Positions 1 to 12,647 of a stretch of 30,627 nucleotides of DNA are shown piece after piece. Below the pieces are notes generated by a model that saw nothing but the letters and a program-made list of their open reading frames with translations, ran no database searches and was not told the DNA's origin. Made by a program: the position numbers and the translations under genes. Origin of the DNA: a virus; IMG/VR virus record IMGVR_UViG_3300025598_000114, positions 1 through 30,627 of that record. One strand, written 5' to 3'. Position 1 is the stretch's first letter. Every line of letters begins with the position of its first letter.

Positions 1-8
1 TTTGCCAT
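1..8 (-). CDS. Start of next downstream gene (partial)
   Basis: An ATG at positions 8-6 follows the stop of the large upstream gene by 2 bases and has an AAAGGA Shine-Dalgarno at about 14-19. Only two full codons (Met-Ala) are in the window, so nothing can be said of its product. The tight spacing indicates the same transcript continues to the left. Confidence 0.5.
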
Positions 9-10
9 GT

Positions 11-4754
<4,744 letters not shown>

Positions 4755-4758
<4 letters not shown>

Positions 4759-7010
4759 GGGTTACCCGTACCTCTCACGTCTCCAGTTTCGACACTCAGA
4801 ATGATCTTACCCATCTGGTAGTCACCATTAAAAGTATTTGACTCAAACCTCAAACGCATCTCACGACGCTGTTCGCGCATGTCTATCTTCAATGTTGATG
4901 GCGTGAAATTGTAAGAATCTGATGGACGATCAATGTCGTCGGCATAACCCTTACCAGTCACAATCACATCCATCTGACCATTCTGAATGAAGTCAGGCTC
5001 TATCCGTTCACAGCGTGTCCAGTTATTATCGCCTGGTGCTTGTGTCGATCCGACCAAACCAGCCTGATTTCCCAAAACGGGCGTCTCAAACGCAGAATAG
5101 ATTGCATCACTGTTGGTCAAATAAACTTGGTTTGTCCCAGTCTCATGTTGCCAAATAATGCTTGAATTTGCAGTCATGGTTGTTGATGCAACCGTAGCAC
5201 TCATTGGGTTATTGACGGTATAAGTTCCTGTTCCGCCAGTTCCTGTGCCCAAAGCAGTAATCACCATTTGATCTGGAACATTTGTTCCTGAAAGGATTTG
5301 ACCTACAGCAACAGTACCAAAATTCACAGCAGTGACAGTCAGCGTAGTTCCAGATACAGAACCAACAATTGATAATGTAGTAGTTGAATTTGTGTCACCC
5401 CAGATAGGTTTAGGAAAGACTTCAGTGAACCAACCAGATGAACGTTGAGCCCCAGGTGCTGAGCCAGCGTCATACCAAACCTTATCCTTGACGTTATAGA
5501 TTATTGCGTCCGTACACTCGGTTGCATTACCACGAGGATAAAACCACCATATCTCGTTATACCGTGGAACCTTTGTCACCCAAACCTTTTGACGCTGAGA
5601 GAAGTTCACATTGTCGTAGAACCAGTTTAGATTCATTGAATTTGGAATTTCGGCAACAACTCCGTTGTACATCAAGAAACGGTCAATGCCTGCCCAGTAA
5701 AATAAACCATCATATTCAATAACACTACTAGAAGACAAGATAGAACTTTGCTGAGTAATCAAGTCATAACGCCAATAGAACGTGCTAGAGGTGCTTCCAG
5801 TGGTCACCGTTGTTGGGGTATAGGAAACACGAATAACGCTGTCTAAAGACCAAAATAAGCCCGATGGAGAGGTTGTACCACCCCTTAAAGGTAAGCCCTT
5901 CACAACCTTTGTAGAGGCCACGTTGTTGGCGTTTGAGTCAGCGCTTGTCCAGTTGTTGAAGTCGCCTGCAGCGCAGTTCTGTATCAGTCCATTATTTCCA
6001 TACACAAAGAGGTAAGGAAATAACATCACAACTCCACCCGACACAGAGATGTTGTTGTCGAATGTCAATGTCTGCGCTCCGCTTGTGGTTGCGCTATTGT
6101 TTAAAAAAGCCGTCCATAGATTAGAAGTGATAGTCGCCAAAGCACTGATAGTTCCTTGGAATCCTGTGCCTGATCCAATACCACCACCAGATAAGGTAAA
6201 TGTGTCTTGGTACAAGTAATTTGATCCACCAAGGGTAACAGTTACCGAAGTGATAACACCACCCGTGACAACAACGGTTGCTTGTGCGCCTGAACCAATT
6301 TTTCCACCAACAATAGATACACCCGTAAAAGTTCCAGATGTGTAACCTGTACCTTGCGTATTGATAGTGACTTGACCAACAGGGCCATATCCTTGAAGAC
6401 TAGATGAGACAACCGTGGTGTTGGAGGGTATGCCAGTGCCTGAGACTGAAACCCCTGCGCCAATCGCCACAATCGTGCTTGCAAACGTCACAAGCTTGGA
6501 TCCTGATGTTAGGGTGCCTGTTGCGGTAAAAACGCCTACAGGGGCTAATGACGTGCCTGTGAACTGACCATACAAGGGTCGAGTGTTTGTGGTGTTTGTG
6601 ATGTACTGGAGATTCTGACCAGGGTGCGCAATCAATTGTAGATTCCCACCACCTGTTGAGTCATACCCTATGTCAAACTGCCAAAGATTGTAATCATTGG
6701 GACTAAAGGATGTACTCATCGAAAAAGATGTTGGGCCTGTTCCTATGGCTGTGACGTTGTTGGTCACCCATTGCTGAACACCTGCACTATAGCCTGAAAT
6801 AATGTAGTTCAATCCATTCGTGGCACTCATGATAAGACCACGAGAGATACCAAACGAATTAAGAAAAGCGCCTGTATAGCCTCCTATTTTTCTAGGAAGA
6901 CCACGTTGGAAACGAACCCACTGACCATCAACATATGAAAGCGATGCGAACATCGTACCATCCCTTTGGATACCAGGGGGTACCTGAAGGGCTATTACCT
7001 TAGCTGTCAA
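4755..7010 (-). CDS. Tail hub/nozzle-like protein, P22 gp10-type (tentative), with inserted modules
   Basis: The N-terminus ([20 protein letters not shown], then [17 protein letters not shown]) is a signature I associate with podovirus tail-closure or packaged-DNA stabilisation proteins analogous to P22 gp10. The beta-rich body contains many Trp/Tyr motifs ([27 protein letters not shown]), suggesting a beta-propeller. Three modules seem inserted: two Gly/Thr-rich ones at about 6130-6510, and a third at about 5172-5372 that recurs in the 333-residue protein near 23.4 kb. The C-terminus ([30 protein letters not shown]) is typical of the family. The start is TTG at 7010, within a TTGA overlap with the upstream gene and preceded by a strong GGAGGT; the first internal ATG would remove the conserved N-terminus. 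The general structural role is secure, the exact one is not. Confidence 0.8.
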
Positions 7011-8236
7011 AATGTACCTCCACTGATACCATTGACAACATACAAACCATTCGGGCCAAGGGTCGCAGCTTGTGCGCCATTCGAGGTAAATCCAATCGTA
7101 TTTGAACTGGGCAAATAAAGTCCAGTCGTAAGATTACCAGAGAAGTTCAAAGACGGATTGGTGGCTGACGCTGTTTGCAAAGTAATGTTATTACTACTGT
7201 TTGTCACAGTTGAAATACCAACTACATTTGTACCATCACAAATCATGCCAACTGTAGTGCCTGATGGTATGGTAAGTGTTGATCCGCCAGAAACTGAGGT
7301 TTTGAACGTCAGAGTATAGGATCCACTTGTACTATTCGTGATCACATAAAACTGGACTGTCGGTGGGACGATCACATTGGTGTTTTGACTTAATGTGCCA
7401 GTGTAATTTTGTAGGGTGTACGATGCTTGTGTGCTTGTTAAGGTAATGGTTGCTGACGCGCCAGTTACTGATATTTGTTCTTGAGTAAAGAAAAATACTG
7501 AACTTTGTCCATAACCCCACGAGGTAAATCCAGTCGATCCATTGGACGCCAAGTAAAACGATTCTCCGATCTGCAATTGGAAAGAACCACTTGTCCCGTC
7601 AATGACATCTGAACCTTGTGCAGCGACCGTTAAAACACCTGTACCATTATTTTTAATGATTGTGAACCAACTAGATCCTACCCCAGTAGATGTTGGAAGC
7701 GTCAAAGTGCCCACGCCACCTGACCAAGTTGTCAATTGTGATTGGACTGAATTTGGAAGTGTTTGTGTGCTGTAGTAGTTGACAGGTAAAGTTGTAGTGT
7801 TAAGAGTTGTACCTGTAGCGGTTAGACCATACCCTGCCAAGCTTGTTGCATTCGCTACAGACGTGCTCGCCCCGAACTGCAAGACCGACCATGTACCATT
7901 TGTAGTGGTGTTATTTGTCAAGTAAATGTAGTACGAGATTCCTGAATTGATGGTGATCAAACTAGTCGTTGTGTCATTTTCATAGACCGTAAAAGGATTG
8001 GTTGCTATGTTTTTAATTAAAAATGACTGCCCTGTAGAGACTTGAGTCGCAGTGGGCAAAATCAACTTTAGGCCAGTCGTTGTGGCTGTCACCTCGATGA
8101 TGTTGGCAACAACTCCACTTGTGTTGCCATTGACTGGCCACTGAAGCGTGGTGTTAGCACTGATTGTGAGGCTCTCATAACCAACCTGAGATGGGCTGAT
8201 CGTGGAACCTGTATAGGGGTTTACATAGTAAGTCAT
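7007..8236 (-). CDS. Fibre- or spike-like structural protein (409 aa)
   Basis: This is a Thr/Ser/Asn/Gly-rich, beta-rich protein with several similar stretches ([57 protein letters not shown]). They look like repeated 'value plus noise' beta domains seen in phage receptor-binding proteins. The C-terminus [17 protein letters not shown] followed by [13 protein letters not shown] resembles the end of fibre proteins that carry a chaperone or trimerisation tip. The last residues match the end of the 854-residue fibre protein upstream (GGINGGTF). It lies between the adaptor-like gene and the tail-hub gene and overlaps the latter by 4 bases. No enzymatic motif is visible. Confidence 0.75.
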   Translation of the reverse strand: MTYYVNPYTGSTISPSQVGYESLTISANTTLQWPVNGNTSGVVANIIEVTATTTGLKLILPTATQVSTGQSFLIKNIATNPFTVYENDTTTSLITINSGISYYIYLTNNTTTNGTWSVLQFGASTSVANATSLAGYGLTATGTTLNTTTLPVNYYSTQTLPNSVQSQLTTWSGGVGTLTLPTSTGVGSSWFTIIKNNGTGVLTVAAQGSDVIDGTSGSFQLQIGESFYLASNGSTGFTSWGYGQSSVFFFTQEQISVTGASATITLTSTQASYTLQNYTGTLSQNTNVIVPPTVQFYVITNSTSGSYTLTFKTSVSGGSTLTIPSGTTVGMICDGTNVVGISTVTNSSNNITLQTASATNPSLNFSGNLTTGLYLPSSNTIGFTSNGAQAATLGPNGLYVVNGISGGTF

Positions 8237-8238
8237 GA

Positions 8239-8901
8239 TTAACTGTCCACTGCAACAGATTGACGATCTCCAACTCTAGATACATCTTCAGCTTTCAGGG
8301 CTTGAATAGCTTCCTGATATTTCTGTTCGAAGATCTGACGTTGGTCATTTTTAAGGAAAGGCATGGCTTGCAACAACGTGCCAAAAAGCATGGCATTGGG
8401 TGCATTCTGTGTCAGCCAATTGGTCTGATTGGTAGAACTCAAAGGCTGAATGCGCTCATAGTAGAGCACTTCAAAGTTATACGATTGATCTGGAGTTGGA
8501 GCAACATACCAGAAGTCCCAACTTGTGTCCGAGTAAAACAAAGGAGGCGATGTTTGTGTGTTGACTGGCCAATAATTGGTCAAATACTCGTACTTACGAA
8601 GCAAGATAGGGTTACGGTTACCACTGCTGTCCGTGTAATTCATAGAGACGGTTTTACGCCATCTGGAGGGCTTTTGGATGACTGGGTTGCCTGCGGTCAT
8701 CGTTGCCTCAACAATCTGCAATTGACCCAAAGTCTTGATCTGCTGAGCTATCTCAAACTCAGCCAAAGTGATAAAGGTGGGAATCGCGTTGATTGTTGCG
8801 GTATCTGACCTCTCCAAATACTGTGGAACGATGGCAATCAAGTTATCATAGGTCAGAACCCATGAATTAGGATTTGATGGCGTAAGTACAGTAGTGGTCA
8901 T
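8239..8901 (-). CDS. Head-tail adaptor-like protein (220 aa)
   Basis: The motif series LTYDNLIAIVPQYLERSD, AEFEIAQQIKTLG, YLTNYWPVNTQ, YVAPTPDQSYNFEVLYYER, NAPNAMLFGTLLQAMPFLK and FEQKYQEAIQALKAED matches the family of phage adaptor proteins of the SU10 type. These form a ring between portal and tail. The predominantly helical N- and C-terminal parts around a beta middle fit. The gene has GGGGAT upstream of ATG and follows the endolysin gene. It precedes the fibre-like and tail-hub genes, so it begins the last tail block. A second protein with adaptor-like features lies at 17943-19016; which of the two contacts the portal cannot be told from sequence. Confidence 0.8.
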   Translation of the reverse strand: MTTTVLTPSNPNSWVLTYDNLIAIVPQYLERSDTATINAIPTFITLAEFEIAQQIKTLGQLQIVEATMTAGNPVIQKPSRWRKTVSMNYTDSSGNRNPILLRKYEYLTNYWPVNTQTSPPLFYSDTSWDFWYVAPTPDQSYNFEVLYYERIQPLSSTNQTNWLTQNAPNAMLFGTLLQAMPFLKNDQRQIFEQKYQEAIQALKAEDVSRVGDRQSVAVDS

Positions 8902-8930
8902 AATATCCCCATTTTCAGTCTATTTTCCCA

Positions 8931-9521
8931 CTAGGCAGTCAAAACAGCAAGTGCATTTTGGGTTTGGGCTATTCTATCTTGGAGTCCTATTAATCCACCA
9001 TTTACACGCTTACAAAGTTGCTCTTGATTGTCTATTAAAGATCCGCAATGATGGGTCTGCCAGAACCACCCAGCGCTCATGGCGGCGAATGTTGGAGTTG
9101 CCACCAAGTCAGGATTCATCACAAAATCCTGACCCACCGCTTGGCCACAGTGCCAGTAGTTGTCATGCCCGGTGAGTTGAACAAGCCCTCTTCCCCTAAA
9201 GCGGTACCCATCCCCAGAGGCTTCGTCACGGTTTCCCATGCGATTGGCGTAAATCCTATTGGCGATGCGCTGTGGATTATGGGCGTAAGATTGAATTTCT
9301 TCGGGTTTAAACTTGTGACCGAACAAAGCTTGAAGGGTCTCTGCTCGATAGTTAAGATTTTCTTCCAAGACTCGGAAATGGTTGCTCTCATGACTGCATT
9401 GCCCTATGAAAGATGCTTGTTCCTTTGGACTGACCATGCCAAACTTGACAAACGTATCCATCAAGGGTTGAGCCCATTCAGCCCCAATACCTAGTTTGTG
9501 GAGTTGTTGTGCATTAATCAT
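8931..9521 (-). CDS. Endolysin, GH19 chitinase-like muramidase (196 aa)
   Basis: This enzyme would cut the glycan strands of peptidoglycan at lysis. It has the GH19-like pattern of phage endolysins: an N-terminal helix with FIGQCSHESNHFRVLEENL (catalytic Glu45 in HES, second acid Glu53 or Glu54), ANRIYANRMGNRDEASGDG and the YRFRGRGLVQLTG motif. The last is shared with plant-type chitinases and phage lysozymes of this fold. Length is typical for a single-domain endolysin. There is no signal peptide or membrane segment, so release needs a holin. The start codon overlaps the i-spanin stop (ATGA), placing it in the lysis cassette. Confidence 0.92.
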   Translation of the reverse strand: MINAQQLHKLGIGAEWAQPLMDTFVKFGMVSPKEQASFIGQCSHESNHFRVLEENLNYRAETLQALFGHKFKPEEIQSYAHNPQRIANRIYANRMGNRDEASGDGYRFRGRGLVQLTGHDNYWHCGQAVGQDFVMNPDLVATPTFAAMSAGWFWQTHHCGSLIDNQEQLCKRVNGGLIGLQDRIAQTQNALAVLTA

Positions 9522-10081
9522 TTCACCCCCTCATTGACTGTCTGTCTCACTTTGTTGTAGGTGTCAATACAAGCGTTGAGTTGGGTGATGGCGATGTCCC
9601 CGTCTGCTGCGATACTTGCAAGAGCCTTAATAGTCTCTCGCTCAGATTGGCCGTCATTGGCTGTATCTCCTCTGGCAGTGGAGGCATCTGTGGCGGTTTG
9701 AACGGCACAACTGGAGGGGAGGCGCAACTCGCCAGAGTCAACCCTAGCATTAATACTAGTCTGCTTGGTTTGAATATCATTTTTTGCCTTTTTAAGTGCC
9801 AAATTAGACTGAGTTAACTTTTGGTTTAGCTCTGCTTCTTTTGCCCTAGCTTCGCCATTAAGTCTGTCAATTTCTGCTTGATCTTCTGCAACCCGTCTTT
9901 CATAGCCGTGATGATCTGCGACATAGTAACCTCCTAAAAGAATTAAGATCAGACTGACAATCTGTACTGGGAACTTATATGTACCCAACGGAAACACATA
10001 GGACACAACGTGTACCAAAATAGCCAAAATTAGTACACAATAGGCAATATAGAGAAAAATGTTGGCAAAAAACTCAAACAT
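9518..10081 (-). CDS. i-spanin, Rz-like inner-membrane subunit (187 aa)
   Basis: The protein has two hydrophobic segments near the N-terminus (about residues 8-30 and 38-56), then a charged coiled coil (VAEDQAEIDRLNGEARAKEA and following, to about 115) and a periplasmic tail with LPSSCAVQ. This is the layout of podovirus i-spanins, which join an outer-membrane lipoprotein to fuse the two membranes in the last step of lysis. A separate o-spanin gene is nested inside it in another frame. It overlaps the upstream holin candidate by 8 bases and the endolysin by 4. The first membrane segment is additional to classical lambda Rz but common in this subgroup, as far as I recall. Confidence 0.85.
   Translation of the reverse strand: MFEFFANIFLYIAYCVLILAILVHVVSYVFPLGTYKFPVQIVSLILILLGGYYVADHHGYERRVAEDQAEIDRLNGEARAKEAELNQKLTQSNLALKKAKNDIQTKQTSINARVDSGELRLPSSCAVQTATDASTARGDTANDGQSERETIKALASIAADGDIAITQLNACIDTYNKVRQTVNEGVK
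9547..9780 (-). CDS. o-spanin, Rz1-like lipoprotein nested inside the i-spanin gene (77 aa)
   Basis: The reading frame is entirely inside the i-spanin gene in a different frame. It encodes a short signal peptide with lipobox LASC (Cys19 lipidated) followed by a proline-rich mature part (SPPVVPFKPPQMPPLPEE), exactly the Rz1 pattern. A Shine-Dalgarno AAAGG precedes the ATG. The mature lipoprotein would sit in the inner leaflet of the outer membrane and bind the i-spanin coiled coil through the periplasm. Embedded Rz/Rz1 genes are established in lambdoid and T7-like phages. This is therefore a real gene and not a shadow frame. Confidence 0.9.
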   Translation of the reverse strand: MIFKPSRLVLMLGLTLASCASPPVVPFKPPQMPPLPEEIQPMTANLSERLLRLLQVSQQTGTSPSPNSTLVLTPTTK

Positions 10082-10541
10082 TTACACTAGCCCTTGCATT
10101 TGCCATGCGCTCTCGCTCTTCCTCATGTTCTAAAGTGGGAGGTGTTGTGGGCGGAGGAGGAGGTGTCCATGCCTGAGTTGGATCAATACTAAATCCTGAA
10201 GTGGAGTTGTTGCCACTTTGAAATTGCATTGGGTTTCCATGCCCCATTTGCCCCATCATGGGCTGACCCATGCAAGGATTAAAAGGCATCGGAGGAGGGG
10301 GTGGAGGCACGCTAGACTTGCCTGTGAGCACCAAACTGACCACGGTGAATATCTGCGCCATAGCCATAGAAAGAATGGCCAAGATCGCCTTATCAGCAGG
10401 CGCTTCGGTAAAAAGTGGCTGTTCAATGAACACAATGCTGTATGAAAACAGCACTGTTACTAGGACAAGGATAAAGCAAAACGTCTTTAGGATAAACGCT
10501 TTGGTCTCGATGTCAACTTGTTCAGGGGTTTTGTGCGCCAT
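10074..10541 (-). CDS. Two-span membrane protein, holin candidate (155 aa)
   Basis: Start chosen at MAHKTPEQVD (10541), because an earlier in-frame ATG at 10658 would run through the small lipoprotein gene. Two clear hydrophobic segments are visible: FILKTFCFILVLVTVLFSYS and, later, AILAILSMAMAQIFTVVSLV. A proline-, Met- and Gly-rich cytoplasmic-type tail (SSVPPPPPPMPFNP; WTPPPPPTTPPT) ends in a charged stretch. It lies directly before the i-spanin gene, so a holin or lysis regulator is the best guess. Holins are too diverse for sequence alone to decide. The tail is longer and more proline-rich than in usual class II holins. Confidence 0.7.
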   Translation of the reverse strand: MAHKTPEQVDIETKAFILKTFCFILVLVTVLFSYSIVFIEQPLFTEAPADKAILAILSMAMAQIFTVVSLVLTGKSSVPPPPPPMPFNPCMGQPMMGQMGHGNPMQFQSGNNSTSGFSIDPTQAWTPPPPPTTPPTLEHEEERERMANARASVNV

Positions 10542-10695
10542 TTTTCGGTTTATTAAAAAATTCGGGACAATTTTGCGAAGCAACACAGAGAGGTGGTTTA
10601 CAGTCTTCCGCATCCCAGTTCTTAGGGTCTTGGCAATGGTAGCGATATCTGTCTTCACAAGACACCAACAAAAGAGTTAATAGCAACCACTTCAT
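10522..10695 (-). CDS. Small phage lipoprotein (57 aa)
   Basis: This short gene starts at ATG 10695 and overlaps the upstream gene by ATGA; GAAGG stands just before the start. Translation gives MKWLLLTLLLVSCEDRYRYH, then CQDPKNWDAEDCKPPLC and a short tail ending at the TGA at 10522. A hydrophobic signal with lipobox LVSC (Cys13) is followed by a mature peptide with four further cysteines. I recall small lipoproteins with the CEDRYRY sequence from podovirus lysis or tail regions. Its role is unknown; superinfection control or lysis are possibilities. It is distinct from the o-spanin, which lies downstream. Confidence 0.85.
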   Translation of the reverse strand: MKWLLLTLLLVSCEDRYRYHCQDPKNWDAEDCKPPLCVASQNCPEFFNKPKNGAQNP

Positions 10696-10931
10696 TTGCC
10701 TTCAATCCTAACCAAAGCCTTGTTTACACGAATCTCCATCATCTTGATATCTATGTACATCCACGAAAGCAGTGGTATGAATAAGAGGATCACCACCATC
10801 AAGACCACGATAACAATGACGAAGAACGAACGATCATCAGCATCAGCCATATCCACGCTATCATCAGAAACGTTATTACTGTAGCTATTGCTTTGTCTTG
10901 GAATTCCTCCGCCCTTTGACGCTTTAGCCAT
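10692..10931 (-). CDS. Small single-span membrane protein (79 aa)
   Basis: One strong hydrophobic stretch (SFFVIVIVVLMVVILLFIPL, then LSWMYIDI) follows a polar N-terminus, and a short basic helix ends the protein. The first ATG at 10931 has a modest GGAAAG upstream but overlaps the preceding gene by 133 bases. A second ATG at 10850 (MADADDRS) would cut the overlap to 52 bases but has no clear ribosome site. Either start keeps the membrane segment. It lies in the lysis region and could be a holin, antiholin or a membrane accessory; nothing in the sequence decides. Confidence 0.65.
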   Translation of the reverse strand: MAKASKGGGIPRQSNSYSNNVSDDSVDMADADDRSFFVIVIVVLMVVILLFIPLLSWMYIDIKMMEIRVNKALVRIEGK

Positions 10932-11461
10932 TGCGCTTTCCGTTTCTTGTCTAGCTCCGCCTTTCTGGCTAACGCCTGCTGATTGGCAATATGCCCAATC
11001 ATTTTATTCACCCGACTGTACAAGTCCTTCATCTCAGGAGGAACATGGTAGACCATGTACTCTCTCATCTCTTCATTCAACTTTTCCATCTGCAAATTGG
11101 CGATTACCAACTTGATCGCAATGTCGTTTCCTTCTTCATTGTCAGCAGTCAATGCCAACTCTTCTTGTTCTTTGGAGTAATTCTTCAGTCCGTTATAGGC
11201 ATGAAAGAACTTGGTGAGGGCATCTGCGACTTGGGCATAGATTTGGTTTTCATCAAACTCGACCGATTTCTTCTTGGTTTTTTTAACAGGAGCAGATCCG
11301 ACTTGAGTTTGTTGCTTTTGAGTTTCTTGTTGAACGCCAAAAAGTTTTTTGAAAAACCCAAATATTCCTTGAGCATCTTTTTGTATGCCCTTGATATCCC
11401 CCACAACTGCGTCAATCTCTTTCTTGGCATCAACGACAAACTGCCGCCCCTCCTTGTACAT
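10799..11461 (-). CDS. Coiled-coil protein with C-terminal membrane anchor (220 aa, start uncertain)
   Basis: The sequence is highly charged and helical (KEGRQFVVDAKKEIDAVVGD; MEKLNEEMREYMVYHVPPEM; ARKAELDKKRKAQWLKRQRA) and ends in a membrane segment (AIATVITFLMIAWIWLMLMI). No function is recognised. The ATG at 11461 has no clear ribosome site. The frame stays open upstream to an in-frame stop near 11540, with plausible coding content (DPFTLVALATSAFKLVKES). The true start may therefore be at the ATT at 11527, two bases after the stop of the preceding gene. The 3' end overlaps the next gene widely. A membrane-linked role in lysis or entry is inference. Confidence 0.7.
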   Translation of the reverse strand: MYKEGRQFVVDAKKEIDAVVGDIKGIQKDAQGIFGFFKKLFGVQQETQKQQTQVGSAPVKKTKKKSVEFDENQIYAQVADALTKFFHAYNGLKNYSKEQEELALTADNEEGNDIAIKLVIANLQMEKLNEEMREYMVYHVPPEMKDLYSRVNKMIGHIANQQALARKAELDKKRKAQWLKRQRAEEFQDKAIATVITFLMIAWIWLMLMIVRSSSLLSWS

Positions 11462-11529
11462 TTCACAGGATTCTTTGACAAGTTTGAAGGCCGAAGTTGC
11501 CAGAGCGACAAGGGTGAATGGATCAATTT

Positions 11530-11724
11530 TTACAACCCAAAAACTTTATGGAAGAACGATGCGGCCACACCTGGCCCAAACATAACCAAAGCCATTACAG
11601 CATAGATCAAATACTCGATCTTGGTCATGCGTCTCTCTCCGCTTTTCAGTGATTGCTCAATGTTGCGGTAACGCTCATCACAGACTGCAATGTGGACGGC
11701 TAGGTCTTTTTCAGTGTCATTCAT
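11530..11724 (-). CDS. Small membrane protein, XhlA-like or holin-like (64 aa)
   Basis: A charged helical N-terminal half (EKDLAVHIAVCDERYRNIEQ) is followed by one membrane segment (IEYLIYAVMALVMFGPGVAA) and a short tail. This layout resembles haemolysin XhlA-type or accessory holin proteins of phages. It overlaps the preceding gene by ATGA (11721-11724), showing coupling. It is the first membrane protein gene of the region running into the lysis genes, so it is one of three holin candidates. The assignment rests on topology only. Confidence 0.7.
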   Translation of the reverse strand: MNDTEKDLAVHIAVCDERYRNIEQSLKSGERRMTKIEYLIYAVMALVMFGPGVAASFFHKVFGL

Positions 11725-11951
11725 TCTGCACCTATGATTGCGGTTGATGTTGCTCTGTCTATGGTCATCTTGCCGTCACAGACAAAATTCCAATCATTCC
11801 CATTTACGTCTTTTTCAGTCTGGCAAGGGATGTTGATTTGCACATTTTTAAACAAATATTCTTTGTCTCCCTCAAATACTCGCCAACAATGGTCTATTGT
11901 TCCTCTACCTTCTTGGCCTCTTGTTTTGTTAAACCTGATTGAATATTTCAT
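11721..11951 (-). CDS. Conserved small phage protein (76 aa)
   Basis: Start chosen at ATG 11951 (MKYSIRFNKTRGQEGRGTID), which overlaps the oxygenase stop by ATGA; the longer frame beginning at 11981 would overlap it by 34 bases. The pattern GRGTIDHCWRVFEGDKEYLFK, with later DWNFVCDGKMTIDRATSTA, resembles small conserved proteins that I recall from aquatic phages beside fibre and oxygenase genes. No function is known to me. It is soluble, mostly beta-rich and has no signal peptide. Confidence 0.8.
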   Translation of the reverse strand: MKYSIRFNKTRGQEGRGTIDHCWRVFEGDKEYLFKNVQINIPCQTEKDVNGNDWNFVCDGKMTIDRATSTAIIGAE

Positions 11952-12637
11952 ACGATCTCTGGAGGAGTCGTAATTGTGCAAGTCTGTTCTGCATTAAATT
12001 GGACAGCAACATTGAAATGAACAAACCTAATTGGTTTTTTGTTGCCATGTCTTGTAAATGAATGAGGTAGCCACGCGTTACTAAAAATAAACATACCTGG
12101 CTTTGGCTCAAAGTTAATCATTTGGCTTGCAGGTGTAGCAATATTGACGTTTGCTTCAGGCAAATTTAACTGCACTTTTGCAGGGCGTGGATCATGAAAT
12201 ACTGCTCTAGATGAGTCTTTTGGTACATCAAGAAAGTAAAATCCTACAATTTGAACATTACCATTATGTGTGTGCTGATCCATTGCTGAATGTTTATAGT
12301 GTTCTTGAACCCAACATTCAGTAAAAGTTGTGGAAAAATTGCTCATTGCATACCCTTGGCTGTCAAGTATGTTCCAACAAGTTGAACCTGCAAATGTCAA
12401 AAAATCATTTAATCTTTCATCTAAAAGATTGTCAGACATATACACAGGGTATAAATCATTTAATTTAACTTCTTTACGTCTTTTAGCTAAAGACTCTTCT
12501 GAAACTTCTTTTACTTTAAATATAAACTCAGGTTTTTCAATAACATAAACTGGGGATGGAAAATGGTAAGCAGTAGCCAATTGATTTTGAGCTACGACTT
12601 CTGATACTTTATCTTGTGCATCAATTATTTCTGCCAT
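11948..12637 (-). CDS. Putative 2OG-Fe(II) oxygenase (229 aa)
   Basis: The C-terminal half carries the double-stranded beta-helix signature of 2-oxoglutarate/Fe(II)-dependent oxygenases of the PF13759-like type found in aquatic phages. The first ligand region is H122-T-H124-N, followed by IVGFYFLDVP. Then comes VFHDPRP, then the distal LPHSFTRHG with His192 and an Arg at about 204 (PIRFVHFNV) placed to bind 2-oxoglutarate. The acidic residue of the canonical HxD motif is not evident; His124 or a nearby Asn stands there. The N-terminal 60 residues are outside the core. AAGGAAA precedes the ATG. The substrate is unknown: nucleic acid, a virion protein or a host metabolite are all possible. Confidence 0.8.
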   Translation of the reverse strand: MAEIIDAQDKVSEVVAQNQLATAYHFPSPVYVIEKPEFIFKVKEVSEESLAKRRKEVKLNDLYPVYMSDNLLDERLNDFLTFAGSTCWNILDSQGYAMSNFSTTFTECWVQEHYKHSAMDQHTHNGNVQIVGFYFLDVPKDSSRAVFHDPRPAKVQLNLPEANVNIATPASQMINFEPKPGMFIFSNAWLPHSFTRHGNKKPIRFVHFNVAVQFNAEQTCTITTPPEIV

Positions 12638-12647
12638 TTGCGTTTCC

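Noticed and set aside
10542-10658. Longer N-terminus of the two-span membrane protein
   Set aside because: It would lie across the small lipoprotein gene; the inner ATG gives a compact overlap and a natural start.
11185-11526. 113-aa minus-strand frame overlapping the coiled-coil gene
   Set aside because: Lys/Leu/Ser-rich shadow of the coiled-coil frame without a recognisable motif.
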